Positions 33,864 to 42,750 of a DNA stretch of 64,000 nt are shown piece after piece. Under the pieces are notes generated by a model. It was not told where the DNA came from, searched no databases, and saw only the letters and a list, made by a program, of their open reading frames with translations. Location of the stretch: contig CAZWBA010000005.1 of the NCBI GenBank assembly GCA_964631955.1, positions 162,455 through 226,454 of the forward strand, read 5' to 3'. The position numbers and the translations under genes are program-made. Numbering within the stretch: position 1 is the first letter of the stretch; each line of letters opens with the position of its first letter. This DNA is from CAMLJR01 sp964631955. Lineage in GTDB: Bacteria > Pseudomonadota > Gammaproteobacteria > Pseudomonadales > CAMLJR01.

Positions 33864-34174
33864 CTTTACTCTCCATCATTAGCGTATCGCTTGTGTTAGC
33901 TCTACGTGCATTGAGAAACTCCGATGTAATTGAATACTTGGAGCCTCTGGTGGGATTCATGCACTCTCGTGGCTGGGGCGGAGTCGTGACTGGCTGCGTT
34001 GCTGTACACTGTCATACAACAAGGCCGGCCATTATCTACAGCGAAGAATTGAATGTAAAGATTGCACGATCCACCGACGCGACCTATTTATTGAATGATA
34101 AGAATCGCTGGTTAAACGACGATAACTATTAACGATTTTTAATTTGAATACCCGATTTGCCAGGGAGAAACACA
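33864..34174. promoter_or_regulatory. Divergent intergenic region with an imperfect palindrome
   Basis: The 311-base gap lies between the E1 gene (minus) and the AMP-ligase C-domain gene (plus). At 33999-34022 TTGCTGTA and TACAACAA are inverted repeats (7 of 8) around an 8-base spacer, a size and shape suited to a dimeric repressor. No promoter is clear enough to call. A 79-codon ORF at 33893-34132 looks random. Confidence 0.4.
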
Positions 34175-34540
34175 GTGATCGACGAGGACGACGTGACGTC
34201 TCATCACAACCTCAGCGATGACGCGATCATTCGCGGCGGAATCGAATTACATCCCGAGGCGATAGAGCGCGCCCTGCTGCTCCATCCCGCACTTTCCGCG
34301 GCAACCGTGGTCGGCATCAGCGATCGCCGCCTCGGACAGGTACTGGCGGCTGCCCTGCAATTGAAAGCCGACGCCGACTTGCCGACCGTTGCCGATCTCG
34401 AAGCGCATCTGCGCAAACATATCCCCGCAACGCATATTCCCGTCGTGTGGCAATTGCTCGACGAATTACCGAGAACATCCACCCGCGCAGTCGACCGGCT
34501 CGCGTTGCGTCGCCTGCTGGAAATCGACAGCGAGCACTGA
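34175..34540 (+). CDS. Stand-alone C-terminal domain of an AMP-binding acyl-CoA synthetase, catalytic Lys absent
   Basis: The 121-residue protein matches only the C-terminal lid domain of ANL ligases, with RGGIELHPEAIERALLLHP (the A8 region) and LPRTSTRAVDRLALR (the A10 region). In A10 the expected G-K pair that carries the catalytic Lys is replaced by R-A, so it cannot make adenylate in the usual way. A GTG at 34175 has a GGAG site. No N-terminal ligase domain exists upstream, so it is either a repurposed binding domain or a decayed remnant. Its clean start and open frame argue for a functional gene. Confidence 0.75.
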   Translation: MIDEDDVTSHHNLSDDAIIRGGIELHPEAIERALLLHPALSAATVVGISDRRLGQVLAAALQLKADADLPTVADLEAHLRKHIPATHIPVVWQLLDELPRTSTRAVDRLALRRLLEIDSEH

Positions 34541-34572
34541 AACCGAAATCGATAACGCAATTAAATCCGGCG

Positions 34573-35388
34573 CTATTTCGCGGTTGGCGTATCGAGAAAT
34601 GAAATGATTTCGCGCGCGCAATCCGAAGGACTCTCCAGATTCAGCAAATGCCCACGATCGGGCCAATCGATGCGGGTGAGATTTGGCGCAATCGCTTCGA
34701 TCAAATCGGCGATCAGGCGAAAATCCTCGAAATCGCGCTGACCTGTCAATAAAAGTGTGCGCACATTTAACCCGTGCAAGCGCTCGACATCCGGCAAGGC
34801 ATCCTTCTCGTAATTTTGAATCCACTGCGCACCGGAAAATTGTCGAATCGATTCATGCAATAAAGATGCAGCTCCACTGGCTCGCGTGGTCGCGAACAAT
34901 GGATGCTGCCACCATAACTCCCGCGCACCATCCATATCACCAGAACGGGCCTTATCGGCGATGCGCTGCCATAACGCGCGCCAGGCATCGGACCATTCCC
35001 ACGCCATCATGCCGGGGCTGATCAAAATCAGATTGCGTACGCGCCCGGGATGATCGAGCGCAAAATTCAGCGCAATGGAGCCGCCCATCGACACGCCGAT
35101 CACATTGCATTGCGCAAGCTCAATCGCATCCATGATTGCCAGCAAATCGTCGGTATGACGAAACGGCGCGTGATTACTGTCGATCGATTGCCCGAATCCG
35201 CGCAGGTCGTAACGCAGTGCAGGCAATTCATTTCCGAGCGCGGACCACACGCCATCCCACGAATGCAGACCATCGCCTCCGAGACCATGCAAAAAAATGG
35301 TCCGCGGATGTTCGCCCATCGCCTGCGCATGAAATGCGATACCCGCCGCATCGATCGTCATGGTTTGCGTCGCCGTTATTTCCTGCAT
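34573..35388 (-). CDS. Alpha/beta hydrolase
   Basis: The 271-residue cytosolic hydrolase has the oxyanion segment FLHGLGGDGLHSWDGVW, the nucleophile elbow GVSMGGS near residue 105, a candidate Asp in LTGQRDFEDF and the catalytic His in DRGHLLNLE. Family members include 3-oxoadipate enol-lactonases and meta-cleavage hydrolases; the substrate is not deducible. It is divergent from the TetR gene at 35481, so it is a likely target of that regulator. Confidence 0.9.
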   Translation of the reverse strand: MQEITATQTMTIDAAGIAFHAQAMGEHPRTIFLHGLGGDGLHSWDGVWSALGNELPALRYDLRGFGQSIDSNHAPFRHTDDLLAIMDAIELAQCNVIGVSMGGSIALNFALDHPGRVRNLILISPGMMAWEWSDAWRALWQRIADKARSGDMDGARELWWQHPLFATTRASGAASLLHESIRQFSGAQWIQNYEKDALPDVERLHGLNVRTLLLTGQRDFEDFRLIADLIEAIAPNLTRIDWPDRGHLLNLESPSDCAREIISFLDTPTAK

Positions 35389-35410
35389 TCATTGCGCTCC
35401 TCATGCTCAC

Positions 35411-35423
35411 TGTCCATCGGACA
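35411..35423. promoter_or_regulatory. Candidate TetR operator in the divergent hydrolase/tetR region
   Basis: TGTCC and GGACA flank ATC as a perfect inverted repeat in the 92-base gap between the divergent hydrolase and tetR. A TATACT -10-like element for tetR follows at 35446-35451. Self-control of the TetR gene is an inference from position. Confidence 0.4.
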
Positions 35424-35480
35424 CACGAATCATTACCGGCCGGGGTATACTGCACCGCACCACGCGACCACACAACCTGC

Positions 35481-36047
35481 ATGACGACAACCATTGCGCA
35501 ACCCAAACGCCGCAACGCGGAAAAAAGCCGCGCCAATATTCTTGCGGCGGCGAAAAAGGCTTTTTCCGAACTCGGCTACGCGCATGCCGGCATTCGCGAT
35601 ATCGCCGCCCTTGCCGATGTCAGCTCTACGTTACTGATTCGCTACTTTGGCTCCAAAGCCGAGTTATTCGAAGCGGCATTGATCGACGCCATGCAGATCG
35701 ACGAATTATTAAAAAATGGCAAGCAGGGATTCGGCGAACATCTTGCAAAATTGTTTTTGAATACCGAACTCGACATTCCTCCACCCTCGATGATTGCACT
35801 GGCGACAACGCACCCCGAAGCACGCGAAATCATCACCCGCGTCATTGAAGAACATATTCTGCCTCCACTGACCAAATGGCTCGGCGCGCCCGATGCGCGT
35901 GCACGCGCATTGCAGATCACACTGCTTTCGACAGGCTTCGTGCAATACACGCGGCAACTGCCAAAATTATTCGCTGCGCGCGGCGCCGACAAAAAACTCG
36001 CCAGATGGTTTGCCCAATCGGTACAAACGATCGTCGATCAACCCTGA
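35481..36047 (+). CDS. TetR-family transcriptional regulator
   Basis: The 188-residue protein has an N-terminal TetR helix-turn-helix (RRNAEKSRANILAAAKKAF then AGIRDIAALADVSSTLLIRYFGSK) and a C-terminal ligand-binding region ending near VQTIVDQP. The ATG at 35481 begins at the expected distance before the first helix; the frame is open further upstream but those residues are the reverse of the hydrolase gene. It probably represses the divergent hydrolase and/or the downstream hydrolase genes in response to a lipophilic ligand. Confidence 0.93.
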   Translation: MTTTIAQPKRRNAEKSRANILAAAKKAFSELGYAHAGIRDIAALADVSSTLLIRYFGSKAELFEAALIDAMQIDELLKNGKQGFGEHLAKLFLNTELDIPPPSMIALATTHPEAREIITRVIEEHILPPLTKWLGAPDARARALQITLLSTGFVQYTRQLPKLFAARGADKKLARWFAQSVQTIVDQP

Positions 36048-36086
36048 TCGACGGATTTTCATTGCCGGTACTCGCCCCTCGAACAC

Positions 36087-36106
36087 AAGTTACCAAGTGG
36101 TTACTT
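36087..36106. promoter_or_regulatory. Candidate operator upstream of the PKD-domain hydrolase gene
   Basis: AAGTTACCAA and GTGGTTACTT form an imperfect inverted repeat (8 of 10) in the gap after tetR. It could be a second site for the TetR protein, about 100 bases before the hydrolase start. It differs from the repeat at 35411-35423, so at most one of them is likely to be the TetR site. Confidence 0.35.
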
Positions 36107-36207
36107 AAATGATTTTCCGTGATATTCTGACTTTCGAATGATTTCATCCAGTCATTCGCTACTGCACTTGCAACCGATAAAAACCGATTAATGCAGAGGT
36201 GGTCACG

Positions 36208-38577
36208 ATGAAGGCCGATGGCAGCTGGAAAATCAGTTTATCGACCAGAATGGGCGCGCAGACGCTGCAATTACATATCGCGACGCAGGGCAACAACTTC
36301 ACGGGTCGCATCGACAGCCCGCTGGGCAATGTGGATATTGCGGGAGATATTCTCGTCAACACATTGCGCTGGGAGATGAAAATCACTAAACCGCTGTCGA
36401 TGAAAGCAAGTTATGAGGTATCGATCGACGGCGACACCATGAGCGGTACTGCAAAACTTGGTTTTCTCGGCAAAGCCAGCGTGAGCGGCGAGCGCATCGC
36501 AACGGGCGAATCGACAGTTTCATCAGCGCAGGTTTCATCGCCGGAAAATGCAGCACCGGCATTTGTCACTGCCGATTCGATCGACCCGCAATATAACGAA
36601 CCCTGCATCGACGTAAACGAATGGCGTGACGAGCCCGTTCCGCATCGCTATGTGCACGGCGGATTCAAAGGCACCGATGCGCGTTTCTCGTTTTATTTTC
36701 CACCTGCAGCGCAATACGAAGGGCGCTTTTTTCATAACACGTATCCACTCGCGCTGTCGGAAGATATCGGCCCCTTCCCTATCGCATTCGATGTGGCGAC
36801 GGGTAATTTGGGTTTTACGCTCGACAGTGGCGCCTATTACGTGCAGACCAATCTGGGTGGCGCCGATCGCACGCCGATGGCAGATCCCGCAATCGCGGCG
36901 TATCGCGTCAACGCTGCAGCCGCCAAATATTCGCGTGCGGTTGCGCGGGAAATTTACGGCGAGCATCGCATTTACGGCTATTTATTCGGCGGCAGCGGCG
37001 GCTCGTATCAGACCATCGGCAGCGCGGAAAATACCAGCGGTGTATGGGACGGTTTCGTGCCTTTCGTCATCGGCACGCCGAATTCGATTCCGAGCATGTT
37101 CACCGTGCGCATGCATGCGCTGCGCATTTTGAATCAGCGCAATAAATTTCCTGCGATCATGGACGCAATCAATCCGGGCGGCAGCGGCGATCCTTATACC
37201 GAATTGAACAGTGAGGAGCGCGCCGCGCTGAAGGAAGCAGAGCTGATGGGTTTTCCGCCGCGCGGCTGGTATGCCCATGAAACGATGGGAAGCGGTTATT
37301 TCAGTCACGTCGCGCCGCTCATTCCCATGCTCGACCCGACTTATATCGACGATTTCTGGAGCAAACCGGGATATCTCGGCAGCGACCCGGATTCGTCGAT
37401 TCACGCCGAGCGTTTTCATTTCGATACAACCATCGCGGATGTCATCGATGGCTTTTTTAAATTCGTCGAACTGGATGCGATACCGGATAAAAATTTTGCC
37501 GATGCGCATCTCGTTATTTTGAGCGGCACCAGCGAAGGCAATAGCATTCCGATTGCGACGATCAATGGCAACAGAATCGGCTTTACGTTGGCCGCGGATC
37601 AAACAGCGATCAGCAACCTGCGCATCGGCGATAAAGTGCGTATCGATAATTCGTGGGCGCTCGCGCTGCAAACCTATCACCGCCATCAACTCCCCGGCGC
37701 CGATATGTGCGGCTGGAATCAGTTTCGTGATGCACAGGGAAAACCGCTCTATCCGCAGCGCGATATTCTGATCGGCCCGTTGTCGGCGGCGGGAACGGCC
37801 GGCAGCGTGCCGAATGGAAATATTCACGGAAAAATGCTGGTGCTCGGCTGCCTCATGGATATCGATGCCCTGCCCTGGCAGGCGGACTGGTATCGAGCGC
37901 AAGTCAAGGAAAAGCTCGGCGCCCGCTTACCACCGGATTCAGTCGAAAACAATTTTGCACTGTGGTACATCGATCACGCGCATCACGATGATCCCGCACC
38001 CGGCAAACCGCAGGCGCACGCCGTCAGTTTTGGCGGAGCGCTGCAACAGGCCTTGCGCGATGTGAGCGCGTGGGTTGAAAAAGGTATTCAGCCTGCGGAG
38101 ACGCGTTACCGAATTATCGATTCGCAAGTTCATGTTCCCGCGAGCGCGGAAGAGCGCGGCGGCGTTCAACCCGTCGCCGCTCTTTATGTTGAAAATGCAC
38201 GGGTTGAAAATGCGCCGACTGCAAAGACGCATGCCGAAAACATTTCTGCCCGAAACGATGCGGCAACAAATAATCATATGCGTGTCGATATCAGCACCGG
38301 CGAAACGGTCAGGCTCGTCGCCACCGCGGAAGTACCGCCCGACGCAGGAAAAATCGTCGCGATCGAGTGGGATCCGGAAGGCACCGGAAGTTATTCACTA
38401 AACGAAAAAACCGATCAGCCGCAAGCCCGGATGCACGCAACCCTTATCCATACATTCGAAAAACCGGGTATTTATTTTCCTGTCGTTCGCGTTACCTCGC
38501 AGCGGCATGGCGATGGACAGACACCGTACGGGCGCATTCAGAATATTGCCCGGGCGCGCGTCACCGTGAGCGATTGA
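36208..38577 (+). CDS. Three-domain protein: beta-barrel module, alpha/beta-hydrolase-like domain, PKD-like domain
   Basis: The 789-residue protein starts with a beta-rich module (about residues 5-95) with TRMGAQTLQLHI and GDTMSGTAKLGFLGKASVSGER, of a kind I know from small accessory proteins of hydrophobic-compound degraders. The middle (about 110-640) looks like an alpha/beta hydrolase with a GYLFGGSGGSYQ nucleophile elbow and HAHHDDPAPG near the expected His. The end (about 690-785) is PKD-like, with GETVRLVATAEVPP and a HTFEKPGIYFPVVRV strand. There is no signal peptide. The ATG at 36208 has an AGGTGG site. Substrate unknown; an esterase or lactonase for a large hydrophobic ester is an inference. 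Confidence 0.72.
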   Translation: MKADGSWKISLSTRMGAQTLQLHIATQGNNFTGRIDSPLGNVDIAGDILVNTLRWEMKITKPLSMKASYEVSIDGDTMSGTAKLGFLGKASVSGERIATGESTVSSAQVSSPENAAPAFVTADSIDPQYNEPCIDVNEWRDEPVPHRYVHGGFKGTDARFSFYFPPAAQYEGRFFHNTYPLALSEDIGPFPIAFDVATGNLGFTLDSGAYYVQTNLGGADRTPMADPAIAAYRVNAAAAKYSRAVAREIYGEHRIYGYLFGGSGGSYQTIGSAENTSGVWDGFVPFVIGTPNSIPSMFTVRMHALRILNQRNKFPAIMDAINPGGSGDPYTELNSEERAALKEAELMGFPPRGWYAHETMGSGYFSHVAPLIPMLDPTYIDDFWSKPGYLGSDPDSSIHAERFHFDTTIADVIDGFFKFVELDAIPDKNFADAHLVILSGTSEGNSIPIATINGNRIGFTLAADQTAISNLRIGDKVRIDNSWALALQTYHRHQLPGADMCGWNQFRDAQGKPLYPQRDILIGPLSAAGTAGSVPNGNIHGKMLVLGCLMDIDALPWQADWYRAQVKEKLGARLPPDSVENNFALWYIDHAHHDDPAPGKPQAHAVSFGGALQQALRDVSAWVEKGIQPAETRYRIIDSQVHVPASAEERGGVQPVAALYVENARVENAPTAKTHAENISARNDAATNNHMRVDISTGETVRLVATAEVPPDAGKIVAIEWDPEGTGSYSLNEKTDQPQARMHATLIHTFEKPGIYFPVVRVTSQRHGDGQTPYGRIQNIARARVTVSD

Positions 38578-38604
38578 TAAACCAGTCTCGTCAAGGATAA
38601 AAGC

Positions 38605-38940
38605 ATGAAAGCACTTCAACTCTTACTCGCCATTTTCTGGATCGCGATGCTGGGCATCACGTTTTACGCGGTGCATGCTTTGGGAAGCGAAGCTGGCATG
38701 GTGTTCGTGAGCGATTTTTTGCATCCGTGGCGTGCGCAATTCAATACGGATTTTTCATTGCACATCGTATTGTTTGCCATCTGGGTGTTCTGGCGCGAAA
38801 AATCCAGAACTACAGGCTCGATCTGCGCGCTGCTCTGCCTCATGGGCGGTTTATTCACATTTTTATATTTGTTGATGGCTGTGCAGCGAGCGAAAGGTAA
38901 TGTAAAAAATCTAATGCTCGGCACACACGCTAACGCATAA
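38605..38940 (+). CDS. Small DUF2834-like membrane protein
   Basis: The 111-residue protein has three hydrophobic helices (about residues 4-27, 50-66 and 74-95) with a WRAQFNTDF loop between the first two, the layout of DUF2834-type proteins. It is an inner-membrane protein of unknown function. It is 27 bases after the hydrolase and 20 before the sterol desaturase gene, so the three are probably one operon. Confidence 0.78.
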   Translation: MKALQLLLAIFWIAMLGITFYAVHALGSEAGMVFVSDFLHPWRAQFNTDFSLHIVLFAIWVFWREKSRTTGSICALLCLMGGLFTFLYLLMAVQRAKGNVKNLMLGTHANA

Positions 38941-38960
38941 TCATCATAAAAGAGCTGCCA

Positions 38961-39740
38961 ATGAACGCTTCACTATTGACGTTATTTTCGCATGGCTATG
39001 AATGGCAACTGGCTTTGCAGGTCGTCATAGCCAGTCTTCTGGCACTGACAGCGGGCCGTTATCTGTGGAATCTCATTCCCGCTCTGCAGAAAACCCGACA
39101 ACTTAACAAGGCGACCGCCAGAGAAAGAGTGCGCAGAAAACTCTATACGCGCATTCAAAACCGCAGCGCGTTATGGGGCCTGCTGTTTCAACTTGTCTAC
39201 GTCGCCCTCGTCCTGCCGTTCCTGCTCACACCGGAAACGCGCCCCTGGTGGCGAACGCTATTCGATATCGCCGCCATTCTGATGGTTTACGATTTCTTTT
39301 ATTACCTCACGCATCGCTTTCTGTTTCATGCAAGCGCGTTTGGCGGCCCGCTGGTGTGGATGCACGCCGTGCATCATCAGCAGAAGAATCCGTGCCGGCT
39401 CGACTCCAATTATCTCCACCCGCTCGAAACCTGCATCGGTCTTGCGCTTTACTGCGGCACGATCACCTTACTGGCCGCGCTCATGGGAGACTTCCAGGTG
39501 GTGACCATCGTCGTCACCTATGTGCTGTTTCTCGAAATCAACGAGCACAATCATGACCTGATGGAGATTAATCATTTTCCATTCAGGACCCTGTATCGCA
39601 AGGCCCATCTGCATCATGTCCATCATGCGCGATTTACCGGCGGCAACTTCGGTACGATATCGTCGCTCTATGATCGATTGTTCGGCACTTATGACACCGG
39701 CGAAGGCTGGGGAAAGAAGACCCGGACCGATATTCCCTAG
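38961..39740 (+). CDS. Sterol desaturase/fatty acid hydroxylase family protein
   Basis: The 259-residue membrane protein has hydrophobic helices and the di-iron His clusters of the fatty-acid hydroxylase superfamily: HRFLFH near residue 120, MHAVHHQ near 135, NEHNHDL near 193 and HLHHVHH near 215. These enzymes use O2 to hydroxylate or desaturate lipids or sterols and need an electron donor. The ferredoxin/reductase pair 8 kb away is a possible donor, which is speculative. It closes the 36.2-39.7 kb operon. Confidence 0.9.
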   Translation: MNASLLTLFSHGYEWQLALQVVIASLLALTAGRYLWNLIPALQKTRQLNKATARERVRRKLYTRIQNRSALWGLLFQLVYVALVLPFLLTPETRPWWRTLFDIAAILMVYDFFYYLTHRFLFHASAFGGPLVWMHAVHHQQKNPCRLDSNYLHPLETCIGLALYCGTITLLAALMGDFQVVTIVVTYVLFLEINEHNHDLMEINHFPFRTLYRKAHLHHVHHARFTGGNFGTISSLYDRLFGTYDTGEGWGKKTRTDIP

Positions 39741-39861
39741 AACTCGCCTGCCCTTGCCCTGACGAGGGCACTCTGGACTGTGAACAGGGCGGTTTGTAGC
39801 CACCCGCAACCGTTCTACACTTAGTACCGGTGGAAAATAATCATGAGTCCAGAGGGGAAAA

Positions 39862-42750
39862 ATGGCGATCGCCGGAATAAGCGAAGAAATTCTTCGGCAG
39901 CTACTGCTCACTTCGGGCCACGCATACGTCACCTGGATACCGGGCGATCGCAACCCCTCCATTTCAGACAGCCTTGCGAGCTTTCTGGGCTACCGTCCTG
40001 ATTTCTTCCAGACCGCCGGCATCGGCGAGCTGATTCGCCATGTGCATAAGCAGGAGCGTCAGAAACTATTATCCATTCTGCGCGCGGCAACACAGCGTGG
40101 CGGCAGTTATGAATGCGACTTTCGAATACGCGGCGCCACGGGAAATTATCGCTGGTTCAGAATTCGCGGCGCCTCCTGCGAGCACGATGCGCAAGGGATT
40201 CCCACCCGCCTGACCGGCTGCATTACCGATATCGACGAACTGAGGCAGGCGAGACTTCAGGCTGAAAGCGAAAAGGAAAAATCGGAATGGCTGAGAAAAA
40301 TCAGCGCCCAGCTATTCGAATCGATGGACCCTTGCAGGATCAATAAGGCGCTAGACAGTCTCGCCGCGAAATTATCGTGCAATCGCACATATCTGCGACT
40401 CAAGGATCCTGTCGGCGGCGATGTCGATATCATCGCCGAAAGTCACGCCGCCAGCTTGCGTCCGATCGTTGCAATCGTGACGGAAAAATTTCCGGGGCTG
40501 CTCCAGAAAAAATTCCTCAACCTGGCCCCCGAACAGGACATCGTACTGTCATCGCTGCGGCCGCAATCATCGACAATCGAACACGCGCTCAGCAGAGCCC
40601 TCGATGTACAGCACACCGCGATAATACCGCTGACAAAAAATGGCGAAATTCAGGGCGAGCTGGTGCTGATGTCGGCAGTGAGCGCGCACTGGAGTGAAAG
40701 CGACCTGCAACTCGCCAGAGAATTTTCACAACTGGTGTCGCTCATATTCGAGCGCGAAGCCATCGCCGCTGGCCTGAGACAAAGCAATGAGCGTTTTCAT
40801 CTGGCGATGGAAGCCTCGCAGGACGGATTGTGGGATGCCCAGATCGGCCTCGACCGTGTTTATGTCAGTCCCTCCTATTTCCGCATGGCGGGTTACGATT
40901 TGCCCGGCGGTATCTATCCGCGTGAAATAACCGGCACCAATATTCACCCCGATGACCTTCTGCTGGTGCGAGAAGGTCTGACCCGCTTCATTCGCTCGAA
41001 AAAAGATAACGATTCGCTCGAATTCAGGTTACGCCACAAAAACGGTTCGGATGTCTGGGTGCTGTCGCGTATGTACAAGGCCGAATTCAATGCGGACGGC
41101 AGCCCCAGCCGCGTGTTCGGCGTAAATACCGACATCACCGAATTCAAGCGTATCCAGAATTATTTAAAAGCAGCACAAAGCGAAGCCGATTCGGCCAACC
41201 GTGCAAAGAGCGAATTTCTCGCTCGCATGAGTCATGAAATTCGCACGCCGATGAATGCAATTTTAGGCCTGTCGCATCTGATTCTCGATAGCGAACTCGA
41301 TGCTGAACAGCGTGGCTACATACGACATATCGACGATGCCGCACAGCTCCTGCTGAATGTGATCAACGATATTCTGGATTTTTCGAAAATCGAAGCCGGC
41401 AAACTGGCGCTCGATGAAACCGACTTCAACCTCGGACGAATCATCAGCCGTCTCTCCAACCTGCTGACTTATAACGCCGAAGAAAAAAATATCTGGCTGG
41501 TGATCGATCTCGAACCCGATGTTCCGCTTTCACTGCATGGTGACGCAACGCGCCTGCAGCAGATTCTCGTCAACCTGCTCAATAACGCCATCAAGTTCAC
41601 CAGTCACGGAGGCGTTTATTTTCGAATAGCATTGAACGCCGACCGACATTTTGTATTCACCGTGAAAGATAGCGGCATCGGTATCGATCAGGAGAGCCAG
41701 CGCTTTTTATTCATGCCATTTTCACAGGGCGATGGCTCGATCACCCGTCGCTACGGCGGAACCGGGCTGGGACTCGCTATCTGTAAATATCTCGTCGGAA
41801 TGATGCACGGCACCATTCACTTTGAAAGCACCGAAGGTGCCGGCAGCCAGTTTACTGTCACGCTTCCATTCGATGTTACGCAGCCGGATGATCACGCCGC
41901 GCAATTATCCGCGGATAAACGGATCGCAATCATTTCCGGAAACCCGCTCGTATCACGCGCGGCAAAAAATATGTTTGGCCGCTGGATCGCCGAAAAAAAT
42001 ATAACCATCTGCCGGAGTTTTCGCGATTTCACCGATGTGCTCGCCACGGATAGTGACTGGCTCTGTCTCGTGGACAACGATGCCATGACCGCCAGTGAAT
42101 TAACCGGCCAATTGACTGAACTGCTAAATCAGCATCCAGAAAAAATCATCGATTATGTCTATCTGGGAGAAAACAATCTTTATCGAAAAGGCAAACCATA
42201 TCAGCCAGGCCAGTTGTCTTCGGACCCGTTCATACGCGTTTCCAGGCCGCTGACACCGGAAAAAATCCAGGCGTTACTGTTTCCCGAACGGACAGATATC
42301 GCGCATGACAATGCCTCCACCGCAGGCAACCCGTGGCTGCATCAAAAAATACTTTTGGTCGAGGACAATCCCGTCAATCAGAAAGTCGCGCTGGGCATGC
42401 TGCGAAAATACGACCTCGATGTGGAAGTGGTTACCGATGGCCAGCAGGCAGTCGATCGATTGCAGCAACGGGGGCCGCATTTCTACCAGCTGGTTCTAAT
42501 GGATATGGAAATGCCGGTGATGGATGGTTATGCCGCCACCCGGGAAATTCGCCGCCATTCACACTATGACGACTTGCCCATCGTCGCAATGACGGCTCAC
42601 GCGCTGAAAGGCGATCGTGATCGCTGTCTCGCCGCCGGCATGAATGATTACCTATCCAAACCGATCAATCCGACGCTGCTGCATGAGACACTTGCCAGAT
42701 ACCTGCAGCGCGACGGCCGTTCAATCCCTGCGCAAAAAATTAAAATCTGA
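39862..42750 (+). CDS. Hybrid sensor histidine kinase with pseudo-receiver and receiver domains
   Basis: The 962-residue soluble kinase has a PAS domain (about 20-125), a GAF domain (about 150-295), a second PAS (about 300-440), HisKA with the phospho-His in MSHEIRTPMN (about 455-520), an HATPase domain (about 565-680), a degenerate receiver-like segment (about 690-810) and a receiver with MDMEMPVMDGYAA as the phospho-Asp site and a SKPI Lys. The separate effector is not adjacent. A GAGGGG site precedes the ATG. The last codons overlap the convergent alcohol dehydrogenase gene by 11 bases. Confidence 0.93.
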   Translation: MAIAGISEEILRQLLLTSGHAYVTWIPGDRNPSISDSLASFLGYRPDFFQTAGIGELIRHVHKQERQKLLSILRAATQRGGSYECDFRIRGATGNYRWFRIRGASCEHDAQGIPTRLTGCITDIDELRQARLQAESEKEKSEWLRKISAQLFESMDPCRINKALDSLAAKLSCNRTYLRLKDPVGGDVDIIAESHAASLRPIVAIVTEKFPGLLQKKFLNLAPEQDIVLSSLRPQSSTIEHALSRALDVQHTAIIPLTKNGEIQGELVLMSAVSAHWSESDLQLAREFSQLVSLIFEREAIAAGLRQSNERFHLAMEASQDGLWDAQIGLDRVYVSPSYFRMAGYDLPGGIYPREITGTNIHPDDLLLVREGLTRFIRSKKDNDSLEFRLRHKNGSDVWVLSRMYKAEFNADGSPSRVFGVNTDITEFKRIQNYLKAAQSEADSANRAKSEFLARMSHEIRTPMNAILGLSHLILDSELDAEQRGYIRHIDDAAQLLLNVINDILDFSKIEAGKLALDETDFNLGRIISRLSNLLTYNAEEKNIWLVIDLEPDVPLSLHGDATRLQQILVNLLNNAIKFTSHGGVYFRIALNADRHFVFTVKDSGIGIDQESQRFLFMPFSQGDGSITRRYGGTGLGLAICKYLVGMMHGTIHFESTEGAGSQFTVTLPFDVTQPDDHAAQLSADKRIAIISGNPLVSRAAKNMFGRWIAEKNITICRSFRDFTDVLATDSDWLCLVDNDAMTASELTGQLTELLNQHPEKIIDYVYLGENNLYRKGKPYQPGQLSSDPFIRVSRPLTPEKIQALLFPERTDIAHDNASTAGNPWLHQKILLVEDNPVNQKVALGMLRKYDLDVEVVTDGQQAVDRLQQRGPHFYQLVLMDMEMPVMDGYAATREIRRHSHYDDLPIVAMTAHALKGDRDRCLAAGMNDYLSKPINPTLLHETLARYLQRDGRSIPAQKIKI

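Noticed and set aside
33893..34132. 79-codon plus-strand ORF in the E1/AMP-domain gap
   Set aside because: Composition looks random, there is no ribosome-binding site, and it covers the palindrome and likely promoters.
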